Below are positions 17,060-25,329 of a stretch of 64,000 bases of DNA, one piece after another; positions within the stretch are counted from its first letter, which is position 1, and every line of letters begins with the position of its first letter. Origin of the DNA: Njordibacter sp028825405 (GTDB lineage Bacteria > Pseudomonadota > Gammaproteobacteria > Pseudomonadales > Balneatricaceae); NCBI RefSeq assembly GCF_047730065.1, contig NZ_CP159829.1, positions 2,356,001 to 2,420,000 of the forward strand, given 5' to 3'. A program made the position numbers and the translations under genes. A model generated the notes under the pieces. The model did no database searches. It had not been told where the DNA came from and saw only the letters and a list, made by a program, of their open reading frames with translations.

Positions 17060-18622
17060 CTAACGACTTAAATTATATAAAGCCCAAAACTCATCCACTC
17101 GCGCACCATTATAATGGTCTGTGTATTCATCTGGTAGTCGTGTTAAATCACCTTGGGTGGCTGGATGACAAATGATTTCCGTTGGTTCAACGACATTAGC
17201 TAACTGCCGTTGCCATCGGTTACGGAAAATAAACTGCTTACGCCCTGGGTATTTAAATGGCAGGTAAGATAAACCTGCACGTTTTACAGCGCCCTTAGCT
17301 CGAAGGGAAAACCAGCACAACAGGAACTGAGGTTTACCCAACAAAGTCCAATCAAGTACCAATCGGGTATGGCCTAAGCCTAAGTTTTTAGCTTGCGGTG
17401 CGATTTGATCGATCACGCCTGGCAATAAGTGAACATGGTGATGGGAGTCAAAATAGCTCAAGGTCACACCCTGCTCCTGCAACATCTTCACTTGGAGGGT
17501 AAATTCCACTTCGATATCTTTAAGTAACACCATCGAAAGGGAGTGACACCCAAACCAACTTTGCTTAATTAAATGCAACAAAGGTCGGGTTTGGGCGAGT
17601 CCATCAAGTTGATGTTGGCCTGTTTTTTGTCCTAACAGTGGGCCATTGGTGACGTTAAAGTGCAAGCCTAACTGAATTTGAGGCACGGCCTTTAACTCAT
17701 CAAGTAGATAATCTTTATGCAGACTATTGGCCATAATAGACACCCGTTTTATGATTCCAGCTTGCGCCAACCTGAGCATGCCTTCGTTCACAGCAGGTGA
17801 TATTCCCCAATCATCAGAGGTGATTTGTAGTAACTTATTTTGGCCTTGACTTAAAGCAGGTCGTGGTTGATATTCACCTCGTAGCTTTTTGTATTTGAGA
17901 TGCGCTAAAGACGTAGCTGATAGAATCAGTTCACGACTTAAACTTAGGGTCGACTGAGCGTTATCATGGAGCAAAGTCACAGGTATCGAGGACACTTTGT
18001 CATTGTGACCTTGGGCCAATAGAAACATTTCTACATCATAAGAAAAGCCATGACACGTCAAATGACAAAACAACTTGGTGGCAAATTCACGGGTCATGAG
18101 TTTGATGCCACACTGGGTGTCCGATTGATTGATACCAAATAAAAGTCTTACAGCCCGATTGTAGAGCAGACCAAAAAGATGCCGTTTAAATAGCGATGGT
18201 AAAAGTCCTGTGGGTAAATGTACCCGACTCGTGGGTAGTCGGCGATTGCCCACTACTAAACTTGATCCACTTTTTATGACTTCTTCAGCGTCGGTCAAAA
18301 ACACCAAATTAAAAGGTAGATCTGCATCGATAAAGGCTATTAACTTATACTGCGTCGACAAAAAAGCAGATTGTAAGGCTGCACCCTTGCCTGCTGGCGC
18401 CAAGTGCTGATGCAACACAATGCGCGACTCATCTTTAAAATGAGTCAGTAACAAGGCGTGAGTCGCCTCTACTTCAGTGAGTTCGCCATTGATACAAACC
18501 ACCACTTCAAACAGACCATGCCAATGCTGCTGCAAATAGTCCAGCAACACACCGACCTTCTTTACAATAAATTCGCCGCTCGCTTTAGCGGGAATAATAA
18601 TAGATAAGTCTTGATGAACCAT
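17060..18622 (-). CDS. Fusion of GT2 glycosyltransferase and YdjC/ChbG-type deacetylase
   Basis: 520 residues with two complete-looking domains. Residues 1-245 are a family 2 glycosyltransferase of the polyprenyl-phosphate type: start 'DLSIIIPAK', 'PAGKGAALQSA' (76-86), DxD motif 'DAD' (99-101), 'SDTQCGIKLM' (167-176) and 'YDVEMFLLA'. Residues 263-515 are a YdjC-family deacetylase: 'TSDDWG' (268-273), 'LGLHFNVTNGP' (318-328), 'FDSHHHVHLLP' (391-401) and 'ICHPA' (484-488), which hold the metal-binding Asp and His residues. No signal peptide or clear membrane helices, so it is cytoplasmic or peripheral. By analogy with FlmF2 plus NaxD of Francisella it may attach an N-acetyl sugar to undecaprenyl phosphate and deacetylate it. 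Domains are clear; reaction is inferred. No other envelope-sugar gene is adjacent. Confidence 0.82.
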   Translation of the reverse strand: MVHQDLSIIIPAKASGEFIVKKVGVLLDYLQQHWHGLFEVVVCINGELTEVEATHALLLTHFKDESRIVLHQHLAPAGKGAALQSAFLSTQYKLIAFIDADLPFNLVFLTDAEEVIKSGSSLVVGNRRLPTSRVHLPTGLLPSLFKRHLFGLLYNRAVRLLFGINQSDTQCGIKLMTREFATKLFCHLTCHGFSYDVEMFLLAQGHNDKVSSIPVTLLHDNAQSTLSLSRELILSATSLAHLKYKKLRGEYQPRPALSQGQNKLLQITSDDWGISPAVNEGMLRLAQAGIIKRVSIMANSLHKDYLLDELKAVPQIQLGLHFNVTNGPLLGQKTGQHQLDGLAQTRPLLHLIKQSWFGCHSLSMVLLKDIEVEFTLQVKMLQEQGVTLSYFDSHHHVHLLPGVIDQIAPQAKNLGLGHTRLVLDWTLLGKPQFLLCWFSLRAKGAVKRAGLSYLPFKYPGRKQFIFRNRWQRQLANVVEPTEIICHPATQGDLTRLPDEYTDHYNGARVDEFWALYNLSR

Positions 18623-18729
18623 AGCGCAGTCACTAGCTCTTTGAATAAATACACTGGCTTAGTGTAATACAATCACCCCGCTCTGTCGTGATTTATCCAC
18701 CGGTTTATGGCCCGCTCAGACTAGCAGTC

Positions 18730-20427
18730 CTAGGCGGAGTCTAGGGCCCGCAAAGGAATGCCTGTGCGCTGTTTTTCATGCCATTGATCGGCAATCCAAA
18801 CTTTTGCGTTGGTGGGTGCTAGAGGTGTTTTACCTAAGATTAAATCAGCCGCTTTCTCTGCGACCATGATGGTGGGTGCGTTTAAGTTACCATTAGTAAT
18901 GACAGGGAAAATGGAGGAATCGACTACCCTTAGGCCACTGACACCACGGACTTTACACTCATTGTCGAGCACTGCCAAAACGTCATCATCTGCACCCATT
19001 TTACAGGTGCATGATGGATGGTAAGCACTTTCCACATTGGTTTTAACCCAAGCATCGATCTCATCATCAGTTTGAACTTTAGCGCCAGGCTGAATTTCTT
19101 CTCCTTTAAAAGGGTCAAGTGAGGGCTGATTTAGCAACTCTCGGGTCAACCGAATACAATCTCGCCAATCTTGTTTATCTTGCTCGGTCGTAATGTAATT
19201 AAAGGTTATTTTAGGTGCGTCACTAGCTTGGTTAGACACGATGCGGATATGGCCACGACTACTGGGCTTATTTGGCCCCACGTGCACTTGATAGCCATGG
19301 CCATCAAAGGCAGCGTTGCCGTCATAACGCATCGCTGCTGGTAGAAAATGGTACTGGATATTAGGCCATTTGAGCCCAGCTCTTGAGCGAATAAAGCCAC
19401 AGGATTCAAAGTGGTTGGTTGCTCCTAATCCCGTTTTAGTGAGCAGCCAGCGGGCTCCTATTAAGCCCATATTAAAGTAGTCAAGTTTGCTGTTAAGGCT
19501 GATGGGCTGTTTACATCGATATTGAAAATAAACTTCTAAGTGATCCTGCAGATTTTCACCAACGCCGGGTAAATCATGTACTAAGGGCACCTGAGCATCC
19601 GCTAATACTTGGGCGGGGCCAATTCCTGAGAGTTGCAGTAAATGGGGCGAGCCTACAGAACCTGCGCTAAGTATCACTTCGGTGTTGGCATGCACTTGCT
19701 TAATTTGTCCACCTTGAAGGTATTCTATGCCCGTGGCCTGCTTACCGTTAAACAGCACCTTTTGGGCCGTCACTTTTTTTAGCAAAGTAAGGTTAGACCG
19801 TTTGAGTGCTTTGCGTAAATGGGCATTACTAGTACTGGACCTTACACCGTTCTTGACGGTCATATGCATGGCGCCAAACCCTTCTTGCTGCTCTCCGTTA
19901 AAATCTTTGGTGTAGGGGTAACCTGCTTCTTGGCCCGCATCAATAAAGGCTTTGTAGAGGGGATTAAGGCGCATATTATTACCACCACAGGTGCCCACTG
20001 GTCCACTCCCACCACGGTATTCGTCTTCTCCACCTTGCCAGGTTTCGGCTTGTTTAAAATAAGGTAAGCAGTCAGCATAATTCCAGCCCACTGCACCTTG
20101 TTCTTGCCATTGCTCATAATCCATGGCATGGCCACGCACATAAACCATGCCATTAATAGATGAGGAACCACCCAAAACTTTGCCTCGAGGACAGTGCATG
20201 GCTCGACCATCAAGACCAGATTCGGCCTCACTGTGAAATTGCCAAGCGTATTTTTCCGTGTTCATCGGATAAGATAAGGCGGTTGGCATTTGAATAAATA
20301 TACTTTTATCAGTGCCACCTGTTTCTAATAAGAGCACTTGATGTGCGCCACTTTGGCTCAGTCTATTGGCCAATACACAACCCGCAGAACCGGCGCCAAC
20401 AATGATGTAATCGTATTTCTGTGTCAT
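18730..20427 (-). CDS. betA: Choline dehydrogenase (GMC oxidoreductase)
   Basis: 565 residues from the ATG at 20427; a TTG two codons upstream is possible but AGCAGG is correctly spaced for the ATG. It has the FAD motif 'VGAGSAGCVLANRLS', the GMC signature 'GKVLGGSSSINGMVYVRG' and the active-site region 'YHPSCTCKMG' with the catalytic histidine. The end 'GNLNAPTIMVAEKAADLI' is typical of BetA. It oxidises choline to betaine aldehyde, at the membrane, passing electrons to the respiratory chain. It is cotranscribed with betB; together they make the osmoprotectant glycine betaine. Confidence 0.93.
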   Translation of the reverse strand: MTQKYDYIIVGAGSAGCVLANRLSQSGAHQVLLLETGGTDKSIFIQMPTALSYPMNTEKYAWQFHSEAESGLDGRAMHCPRGKVLGGSSSINGMVYVRGHAMDYEQWQEQGAVGWNYADCLPYFKQAETWQGGEDEYRGGSGPVGTCGGNNMRLNPLYKAFIDAGQEAGYPYTKDFNGEQQEGFGAMHMTVKNGVRSSTSNAHLRKALKRSNLTLLKKVTAQKVLFNGKQATGIEYLQGGQIKQVHANTEVILSAGSVGSPHLLQLSGIGPAQVLADAQVPLVHDLPGVGENLQDHLEVYFQYRCKQPISLNSKLDYFNMGLIGARWLLTKTGLGATNHFESCGFIRSRAGLKWPNIQYHFLPAAMRYDGNAAFDGHGYQVHVGPNKPSSRGHIRIVSNQASDAPKITFNYITTEQDKQDWRDCIRLTRELLNQPSLDPFKGEEIQPGAKVQTDDEIDAWVKTNVESAYHPSCTCKMGADDDVLAVLDNECKVRGVSGLRVVDSSIFPVITNGNLNAPTIMVAEKAADLILGKTPLAPTNAKVWIADQWHEKQRTGIPLRALDSA

Positions 20428-20430
20428 TTT

Positions 20431-20469
20431 CAAACCTGCTTTACAAACCTGCTTTACAAACCTGCTTTA
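20431..20469 (-). repeat. Three perfect 13-bp tandem repeats at the betB-betA junction
   Basis: CAAACCTGCTTTA is present three times in a row (20431-20443, 20444-20456, 20457-20469). The first copy on the coding strand contains the betB stop codon (TAA), and each copy reads TAAAGCAGGTTTG, so each provides a Shine-Dalgarno-like AGCAGG and an in-frame-spaced stop. The last copy serves the betA ATG at 20427. Copy number could vary by slippage and change coupling of the two genes. Confidence 0.9.
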
Positions 20470-21924
20470 ATAGGGAGATTCTAAATCGTCTAAGCGCACA
20501 AACACACTTTTCACTTGCGTATAATGGTGCAGGGTCTCAGGACCATTCTCTCTGCCAATGCCTGATTGCTTGTAACCGCCTACGGGCATTTCTGCAGGTG
20601 AATCACCCCAACTATTGATCCAACATATACCTGCTTGCATTTGGTTGATCACTCGGTGGGCTCGGCTGATGTCTTGGCTAAATACGCCTGCTGCTAGTCC
20701 AAATTCTGTGTCATTGGCGCGGGCAATCACTTCATCTTCGTCCGTGAATTTCAAAATAGACATGACGGGGCCAAATATTTCTTCTTGCACGTGCACCATG
20801 TCATCAGTGCAATCTGCAAATATGGTTGGTTCAACGAAGTAGCCATCCTTGGTCGCCACTGAGGTATGACGTTGACCACCACACACTAATCGCGCACTCG
20901 TTTGCTTGGCTCCTTCAATATAACCCAAAACTTTTTCTAGGTGTTGAGCACTGATCAAGGCTCCCATTTGAGTCTCTAAATCAAGTGGATCACCCAGTTT
21001 TATAGCATTGGCACGTGTAGCAACTTTAGCAACAAATTCGTCATAAACCCCTGCCTGAACAAACACTCGAGTCCCATTGGTGCACACTTCACCTTGGGTA
21101 TAAAAGTTAGCGAGCATCGCCCCCGCTACAGCGTTGTCTAGTTTGGCATCATCAAACACTAACATAGGCGACTTGCCACCTAATTCCATGGTGATGTGTT
21201 TTAGGTTAGCAGCGGAGTCTGCCATTATTTTTTTGCCAGTACCACACTCTCCAGTAAAGGACACCTTAGCAATATCTTGATGAGCAGTCAGCATTTGGCC
21301 CACTCGGTAGTCACCTTGTACGACATTAAAGACCCCGTTAGGAACCCCTGCTTCAGTAAATATTTCAGCCAGTTTCATAACGCTTAAAGGGGTTTCTTCT
21401 GACGGCTTAAAAACCATTGCATTACCTGCTGCTAAGCAGGGTGCTGACTTCCAACAGGCAATTTGAATGGGATAATTCCACGCCCCGATGCCTGCACACA
21501 CACCTAATGGTTCTCGGCGAGACATAAAAAAAGCCTGCCTGCCCAAATCTTGTTGCGTGCCCTGCAAGCCGCTTATCAGGCCAGCGTAATATTCAATCAC
21601 GTCTGCTCCCGACATTATATCGACGCAATTAGCTTCTTGCAGTGGTTTGCCCGTGTCTAATACCTCTAATTCTGCCAATTTATCATTGCGTTCACGCAAG
21701 AGGCGAGCTGCCTGTTGCAAAATACGAGCACGTTCAACGGGCGCCATTGCAGACCAAACAAGAAAGCCTGCTTGGGATGATTGCACCGCTTCATTGACAT
21801 CTTTTTGGCTGGCTTGATCTATAATGCCTAGGGGCTGACCCAACGCTGGATTGGTACTAATAAAGGTTTCATTGGAGGTGGCCCGCTGGTGGGTGCCGTT
21901 GATGTATAGGTGCGTGTGTTGCAT
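20467..21924 (-). CDS. betB: Betaine aldehyde dehydrogenase
   Basis: 485 residues from the ATG at 21924 (E. coli BetB has 490). The frame is open 33 codons further, but that part covers the promoter and the operator. NAD-binding and catalytic elements are 'GAWNYPIQIACWKSAP' (conserved Asn), 'MELGGKSPM' (general-base Glu) and 'GEVCTNGTR' (nucleophilic Cys). It oxidises betaine aldehyde to glycine betaine with NAD. The gene is first in the betB-betA unit. Confidence 0.94.
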   Translation of the reverse strand: MQHTHLYINGTHQRATSNETFISTNPALGQPLGIIDQASQKDVNEAVQSSQAGFLVWSAMAPVERARILQQAARLLRERNDKLAELEVLDTGKPLQEANCVDIMSGADVIEYYAGLISGLQGTQQDLGRQAFFMSRREPLGVCAGIGAWNYPIQIACWKSAPCLAAGNAMVFKPSEETPLSVMKLAEIFTEAGVPNGVFNVVQGDYRVGQMLTAHQDIAKVSFTGECGTGKKIMADSAANLKHITMELGGKSPMLVFDDAKLDNAVAGAMLANFYTQGEVCTNGTRVFVQAGVYDEFVAKVATRANAIKLGDPLDLETQMGALISAQHLEKVLGYIEGAKQTSARLVCGGQRHTSVATKDGYFVEPTIFADCTDDMVHVQEEIFGPVMSILKFTDEDEVIARANDTEFGLAAGVFSQDISRAHRVINQMQAGICWINSWGDSPAEMPVGGYKQSGIGRENGPETLHHYTQVKSVFVRLDDLESPY

Positions 21925-21973
21925 AAGGTTAAGCTGGAAATAGATTAAGCTAGAAATAGTTAACAATGTTTTA

Positions 21974-21989
21974 TCGAATGATCGTTCAA
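21974..21989. promoter_or_regulatory. Candidate BetI operator
   Basis: TCGAATGATCGTTCAA is a 16-bp imperfect palindrome (6 of 8 half-positions match, both exceptions transitions). It covers about +1 to +16 of the betB promoter. Its core resembles the TTGAAC/GTTCAA type of TetR-family operators. BetI is encoded 5 kb away in this window. Assignment is inferred. Confidence 0.5.
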
Positions 21990-21995
21990 GAAAAG

Positions 21996-22023
21996 AGTGT
22001 ACCCGATTAAATAACAATGTCAA
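21996..22023 (-). promoter_or_regulatory. Promoter of betB-betA
   Basis: On the minus strand a perfect -35 TTGACA (22018-22023) and a -10 TACACT (21996-22001, four of six consensus bases) are separated by 16 bases. Transcription would start near 21989, 65 bases before the betB ATG. Confidence 0.65.
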
Positions 22024-22105
22024 TTATCACCAAACTGGACGCACAGCCATGCATACAAGTACACTGTTAAAGAACCAGATCGACATCAAATGTAGAGATT
22101 AAAAA

Positions 22106-23194
22106 ATGCTCAAATTTTTAATAAAAAGCGTTAAATGGACAGCTATCCGACTCTTTTTTTTAGCGGCAATGCTGGCTTTATTGATTTGGAGCATTACCTT
22201 TCACCCACCTGCATTACAAGCCGAAGTCGTGGTTAATCAGGCGGCTGTGGCAACTTTAAAATCAGGCCAACAAGTAAAAATACTGAGTTGGAATGTGCAA
22301 TATATGTCGGGCAAGAATTATGAGTTTTGGTATGACAGTATCAATGGTGATGGTCCTGATATACGTGCCAAAAGAACTGACATAGAGCAAACATTTAAAC
22401 AAGTTGCACAGCTAATTATTGAACAAGATCCAGACGTTATTCTACTTCAAGAACTGCATGACAATGCTAAGCGCACGGATTATGAAGACCAACTAAAGCG
22501 CCTACTCGCCCTGCTACCTGCTGAGTATAACAACTATAGTGAGGCTTTTTATTGGCAGGCAAGCTTTGTACCCCTACCACAAATTATGGGTTCAGTGGGC
22601 ATGAAACTTGGGGTAATTTCCAAGTACAAACTGGGGGATGCATTACGCCACCAGTTACCCAGCATCAAGGCTGATATAGTGACGGATCAGTTTAACTTTC
22701 GCCGCGCCATTCAAGAAATCAGTTTACCTGTCACCGGGGGTAGTAAGCTTACATTAATGAACACTCACTTTGATGCGTTTGCTCAAGGTTCAGACACCAT
22801 GCAACAGCAGGTAGATTATTTACAGCAACTCTTGCATAGCAAAAACGAAAACGGTGAGGCTTGGGTCATTGCGGGCGATTTTAATTTACTTCCACCTGGC
22901 CAGTATGAAAACTTGGGTGCCAAAGCTCGCGCTTCTTACCAACCAGAGAGTGAATTGACTCGTATTTATGACGAGTTTAACGTCATTCCATCCATCACGC
23001 AGACTAACGGGCCAGACGCCAGCAGTTGGTTTACCCACTTTCCTAATGGTAGCGACTTTGCTGCCCCTGATCGCACTATTGATTACTTTGTCTATAGCGA
23101 CCACATTCAGGTCGCTAACTCCCAAGTCATACAGCAAAACACGTGGCATATTTCAGATCACTTGCCCATGATTACGACCATTACCTTGCCATAG
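22106..23194 (+). CDS. Membrane-anchored endonuclease/exonuclease/phosphatase (EEP) family protein
   Basis: 362 residues. An N-terminal membrane helix (about 12-30, 'LFFLAAMLALLIWSITF') anchors a periplasmic EEP domain. The metal and catalytic motifs are 'ILSWNVQYM' (Asn), 'DVILLQEL' (Glu), 'LMNTHFDAF' , 'IAGDFNL' (Asp, Asn) and the final 'ISDHLPM' (Asp-His). EEP enzymes cleave phosphodiesters in nucleic acids, phosphoinositides or sphingolipids. Location outside the cytoplasm favours a lipid or extracellular phosphate substrate. The specific substrate cannot be told. It stands alone, divergent from betB. Confidence 0.85.
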   Translation: MLKFLIKSVKWTAIRLFFLAAMLALLIWSITFHPPALQAEVVVNQAAVATLKSGQQVKILSWNVQYMSGKNYEFWYDSINGDGPDIRAKRTDIEQTFKQVAQLIIEQDPDVILLQELHDNAKRTDYEDQLKRLLALLPAEYNNYSEAFYWQASFVPLPQIMGSVGMKLGVISKYKLGDALRHQLPSIKADIVTDQFNFRRAIQEISLPVTGGSKLTLMNTHFDAFAQGSDTMQQQVDYLQQLLHSKNENGEAWVIAGDFNLLPPGQYENLGAKARASYQPESELTRIYDEFNVIPSITQTNGPDASSWFTHFPNGSDFAAPDRTIDYFVYSDHIQVANSQVIQQNTWHISDHLPMITTITLP

Positions 23195-23217
23195 ATGTGG
23201 GCTTAGATTACACAGAG

Positions 23218-23238
23218 TATAGGGACTTTAACCCTATA
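23218..23238. other. Short hairpin before the DUF1289 gene
   Basis: TATAGGG-ACTTTAA-CCCTATA gives a perfect 7-bp stem 20 bases upstream of the DUF1289 start. No T-run follows. It may sit in the leader of that gene; function unknown. Confidence 0.4.
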
Positions 23239-23257
23239 AAATGATATATTGCGCGCC

Positions 23258-23527
23258 ATGGAACAGACTGAATTATTTGAAGCGCCCAGCCCCTGTATAG
23301 GTGTGTGTGAAAACAGTCCCAAAGGTTACTGCAAAGGTTGCATGCGCTCACGGGATGAGCGTTTTGGTTGGCATACTATGAGCACTGGCGAGCAGCTTCA
23401 AGTGATGAAATTGTGCGCCCGCCGATATCAGCGCATGTTAGAGCGCAAACAGATGAAGGCACAAGGTGATGTTAATCTTGAACTAAACTTTGTTGAACCC
23501 CAAGCGCCACAAACTGATTTAATTTAA
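23258..23527 (+). CDS. DUF1289 family cysteine-rich small protein
   Basis: 89 residues from the ATG at 23258. The N-terminal half has 'PSPCIGVCENSPKGYCKGCMR' partly quoted here as 'CIGVCENSPKGYCKGC': four cysteines in the DUF1289 pattern, which may bind a metal or iron-sulfur cluster. 'GWHTMS' and 'ARRYQRML' follow as in the family. Function of the family is unknown. The C-terminal ~25 residues are not conserved. Confidence 0.85.
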   Translation: MEQTELFEAPSPCIGVCENSPKGYCKGCMRSRDERFGWHTMSTGEQLQVMKLCARRYQRMLERKQMKAQGDVNLELNFVEPQAPQTDLI

Positions 23528-23582
23528 ACCACAGGGCCGGACACTTCGACTGTGCAGAACCGAGCAGTGAGTCATTAGAGTC

Positions 23583-25316
23583 TTAATCCACAGCAAGCAC
23601 TGGCGTCATATGTTGCACCATGAGTTGCAAGCTCTGACGGCCACGGAATTCATTGATATCCAAACGATAGACTAAATCTGCTTGTTCACAGGTATGGGGC
23701 CAAAGCGCCGTATCAATATTAAACTGAATGGCATCAACAAGTTCGCCCGTTTGGGGGTGTGCTAAAACCAGTTTTAAATGCTTTTCTCCCACCACCCGCT
23801 GTTGCACCAACATAAAGCGTCCATGAAAGGTGGGTTCTTCAAAACCTTGTCCCCATGGCCCAGCCTGCTGTAAAACGAAAGCTTGATTCAGCTGCAACTG
23901 CTGTGCACTTAACTCTCCATCTGAACGCCACTCTTGGGCCAACAAGCTGTCATCAAGGTGTTCTTGTGCATAAGTATTAAGTGCGTCTTTGAAGGTGTCT
24001 AAATGTTCAGCCTGAATACTTAACCCTGCAGCCATCGCGTGGCCACCAAATTTAATAATTAGACCTGGGTGCTGAGCATCCACTGCTGCAAGAGCGTCAC
24101 GAACATGGAACCCAGCAATACTGCGGCAAGATCCCTTAAGAATGTCAGCATCACCTTTGGCAAACACTAACGCTGGGCGATGCCACTTTTCTTTGATTCG
24201 CGACGCAACAATGCCCACCACACCTTGATGCCAATCAGGATGATACAAGCACACACATTTGGGCATTTGATTATCTTGGCTAGTTTCAAGAAGGGCTAGT
24301 ATATTACTCGCCTGTTGCTGCATATCGGCTTCTATATGGCGCCTTTGGGCGTTAAGTTCATCCAATTCTTGGGCTAGCTGAGTCGCGATTTGCTCATTGT
24401 CACTCAACAAACATTCAATGCCTAAGCTCATATCATCCAACCGGCCCGCAGCGTTGAGCCGTGGACCTACGCTAAACCCAAGATCAGAGGCTTGTAGATT
24501 GTGATGCTGACGTTTGGCTATGCTTAACAGCGCTAACAAACCAGGCCGAGCTTTACCAGCTCGAATACGCGCCACACCTTGAGCCACCAAGATACGATTA
24601 TTGTGTTCCATTGGCACAAGATCTGCCACAGTGCCTAGGGCCACTAAGTCTAAATACTGCGCCATATTAGGTGCTGAGATTTGTTGCTGGTCAAACCAGC
24701 CTTGAACTTGTAGTTGCCGTCTTAAGGCTGACATCACATAAAAGATCACCCCCACCCCAGCAGTCGACTTAAAAGGAAACTCACAGCCAGGTTGGTTGGG
24801 GTTCACGATGGCATCAGCTTGGGGCAATGTTTCTGCGGCTAAGTGATGGTCGGTGACTAATACCTTGATACCCAGTTCATGGGCCCGCTGCACACCAGCA
24901 TGGCTAGCGATGCCATTATCTACGGTGACAATTAAATCGGGCTCACTGGCTTTTGCATAATCCACCAAGGCCGTACTGAGCCCATAGCCAAAATCGAACC
25001 GATTAGGCACAAGATAGCTTACATTTTTAGCGCCCATAGCGCCCAAAGCCAATATGGCAAGGCTGGTACTTGTTGCCCCATCACAGTCAAAATCACCAAC
25101 TATAACAATATGTTGTTGAGTTTCTAACGCATCTACCAATAAGGCTACAGCGGTGTCGATGCCTTTTAGCTGATGATACGGCAAGAGCTGTTTGAGTTGG
25201 TAATTGACCTGCGCGGGATGACTAATTCCACGGTGCGCAAGCACTCGCGCCACCAAGGGATCAAAAGACGCTTCTAGGGCCGCATTGGAACTGCCTAAAC
25301 GCAAGCGGACAGACAT
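23583..25316 (-). CDS. recJ: Single-stranded-DNA-specific exonuclease RecJ
   Basis: 577 residues, normal RecJ length. DHH-family motifs are 'VGDFDCDGATSTSLA' (about 74-88), 'TVDNGI' and 'VTDHHL'; the DHHA1 part has 'RLNAAGRLDDMSLGI' and 'FGGHAMAAGLSI'. It digests single-stranded DNA 5' to 3' with Mn or Mg in recombination (RecF pathway), base excision and mismatch repair. It is the last gene of the xerD-dsbC-hom-thrC-recJ run, 13 bases after thrC. Confidence 0.97.
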   Translation of the reverse strand: MSVRLRLGSSNAALEASFDPLVARVLAHRGISHPAQVNYQLKQLLPYHQLKGIDTAVALLVDALETQQHIVIVGDFDCDGATSTSLAILALGAMGAKNVSYLVPNRFDFGYGLSTALVDYAKASEPDLIVTVDNGIASHAGVQRAHELGIKVLVTDHHLAAETLPQADAIVNPNQPGCEFPFKSTAGVGVIFYVMSALRRQLQVQGWFDQQQISAPNMAQYLDLVALGTVADLVPMEHNNRILVAQGVARIRAGKARPGLLALLSIAKRQHHNLQASDLGFSVGPRLNAAGRLDDMSLGIECLLSDNEQIATQLAQELDELNAQRRHIEADMQQQASNILALLETSQDNQMPKCVCLYHPDWHQGVVGIVASRIKEKWHRPALVFAKGDADILKGSCRSIAGFHVRDALAAVDAQHPGLIIKFGGHAMAAGLSIQAEHLDTFKDALNTYAQEHLDDSLLAQEWRSDGELSAQQLQLNQAFVLQQAGPWGQGFEEPTFHGRFMLVQQRVVGEKHLKLVLAHPQTGELVDAIQFNIDTALWPHTCEQADLVYRLDINEFRGRQSLQLMVQHMTPVLAVD

Positions 25317-25329
25317 CAGCGCGGCACCC

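Noticed and set aside
19860..20231. Second minus-strand frame of 123 codons within betA
   Set aside because: Out-of-frame shadow; betA itself is intact, so it is no frameshift remnant.
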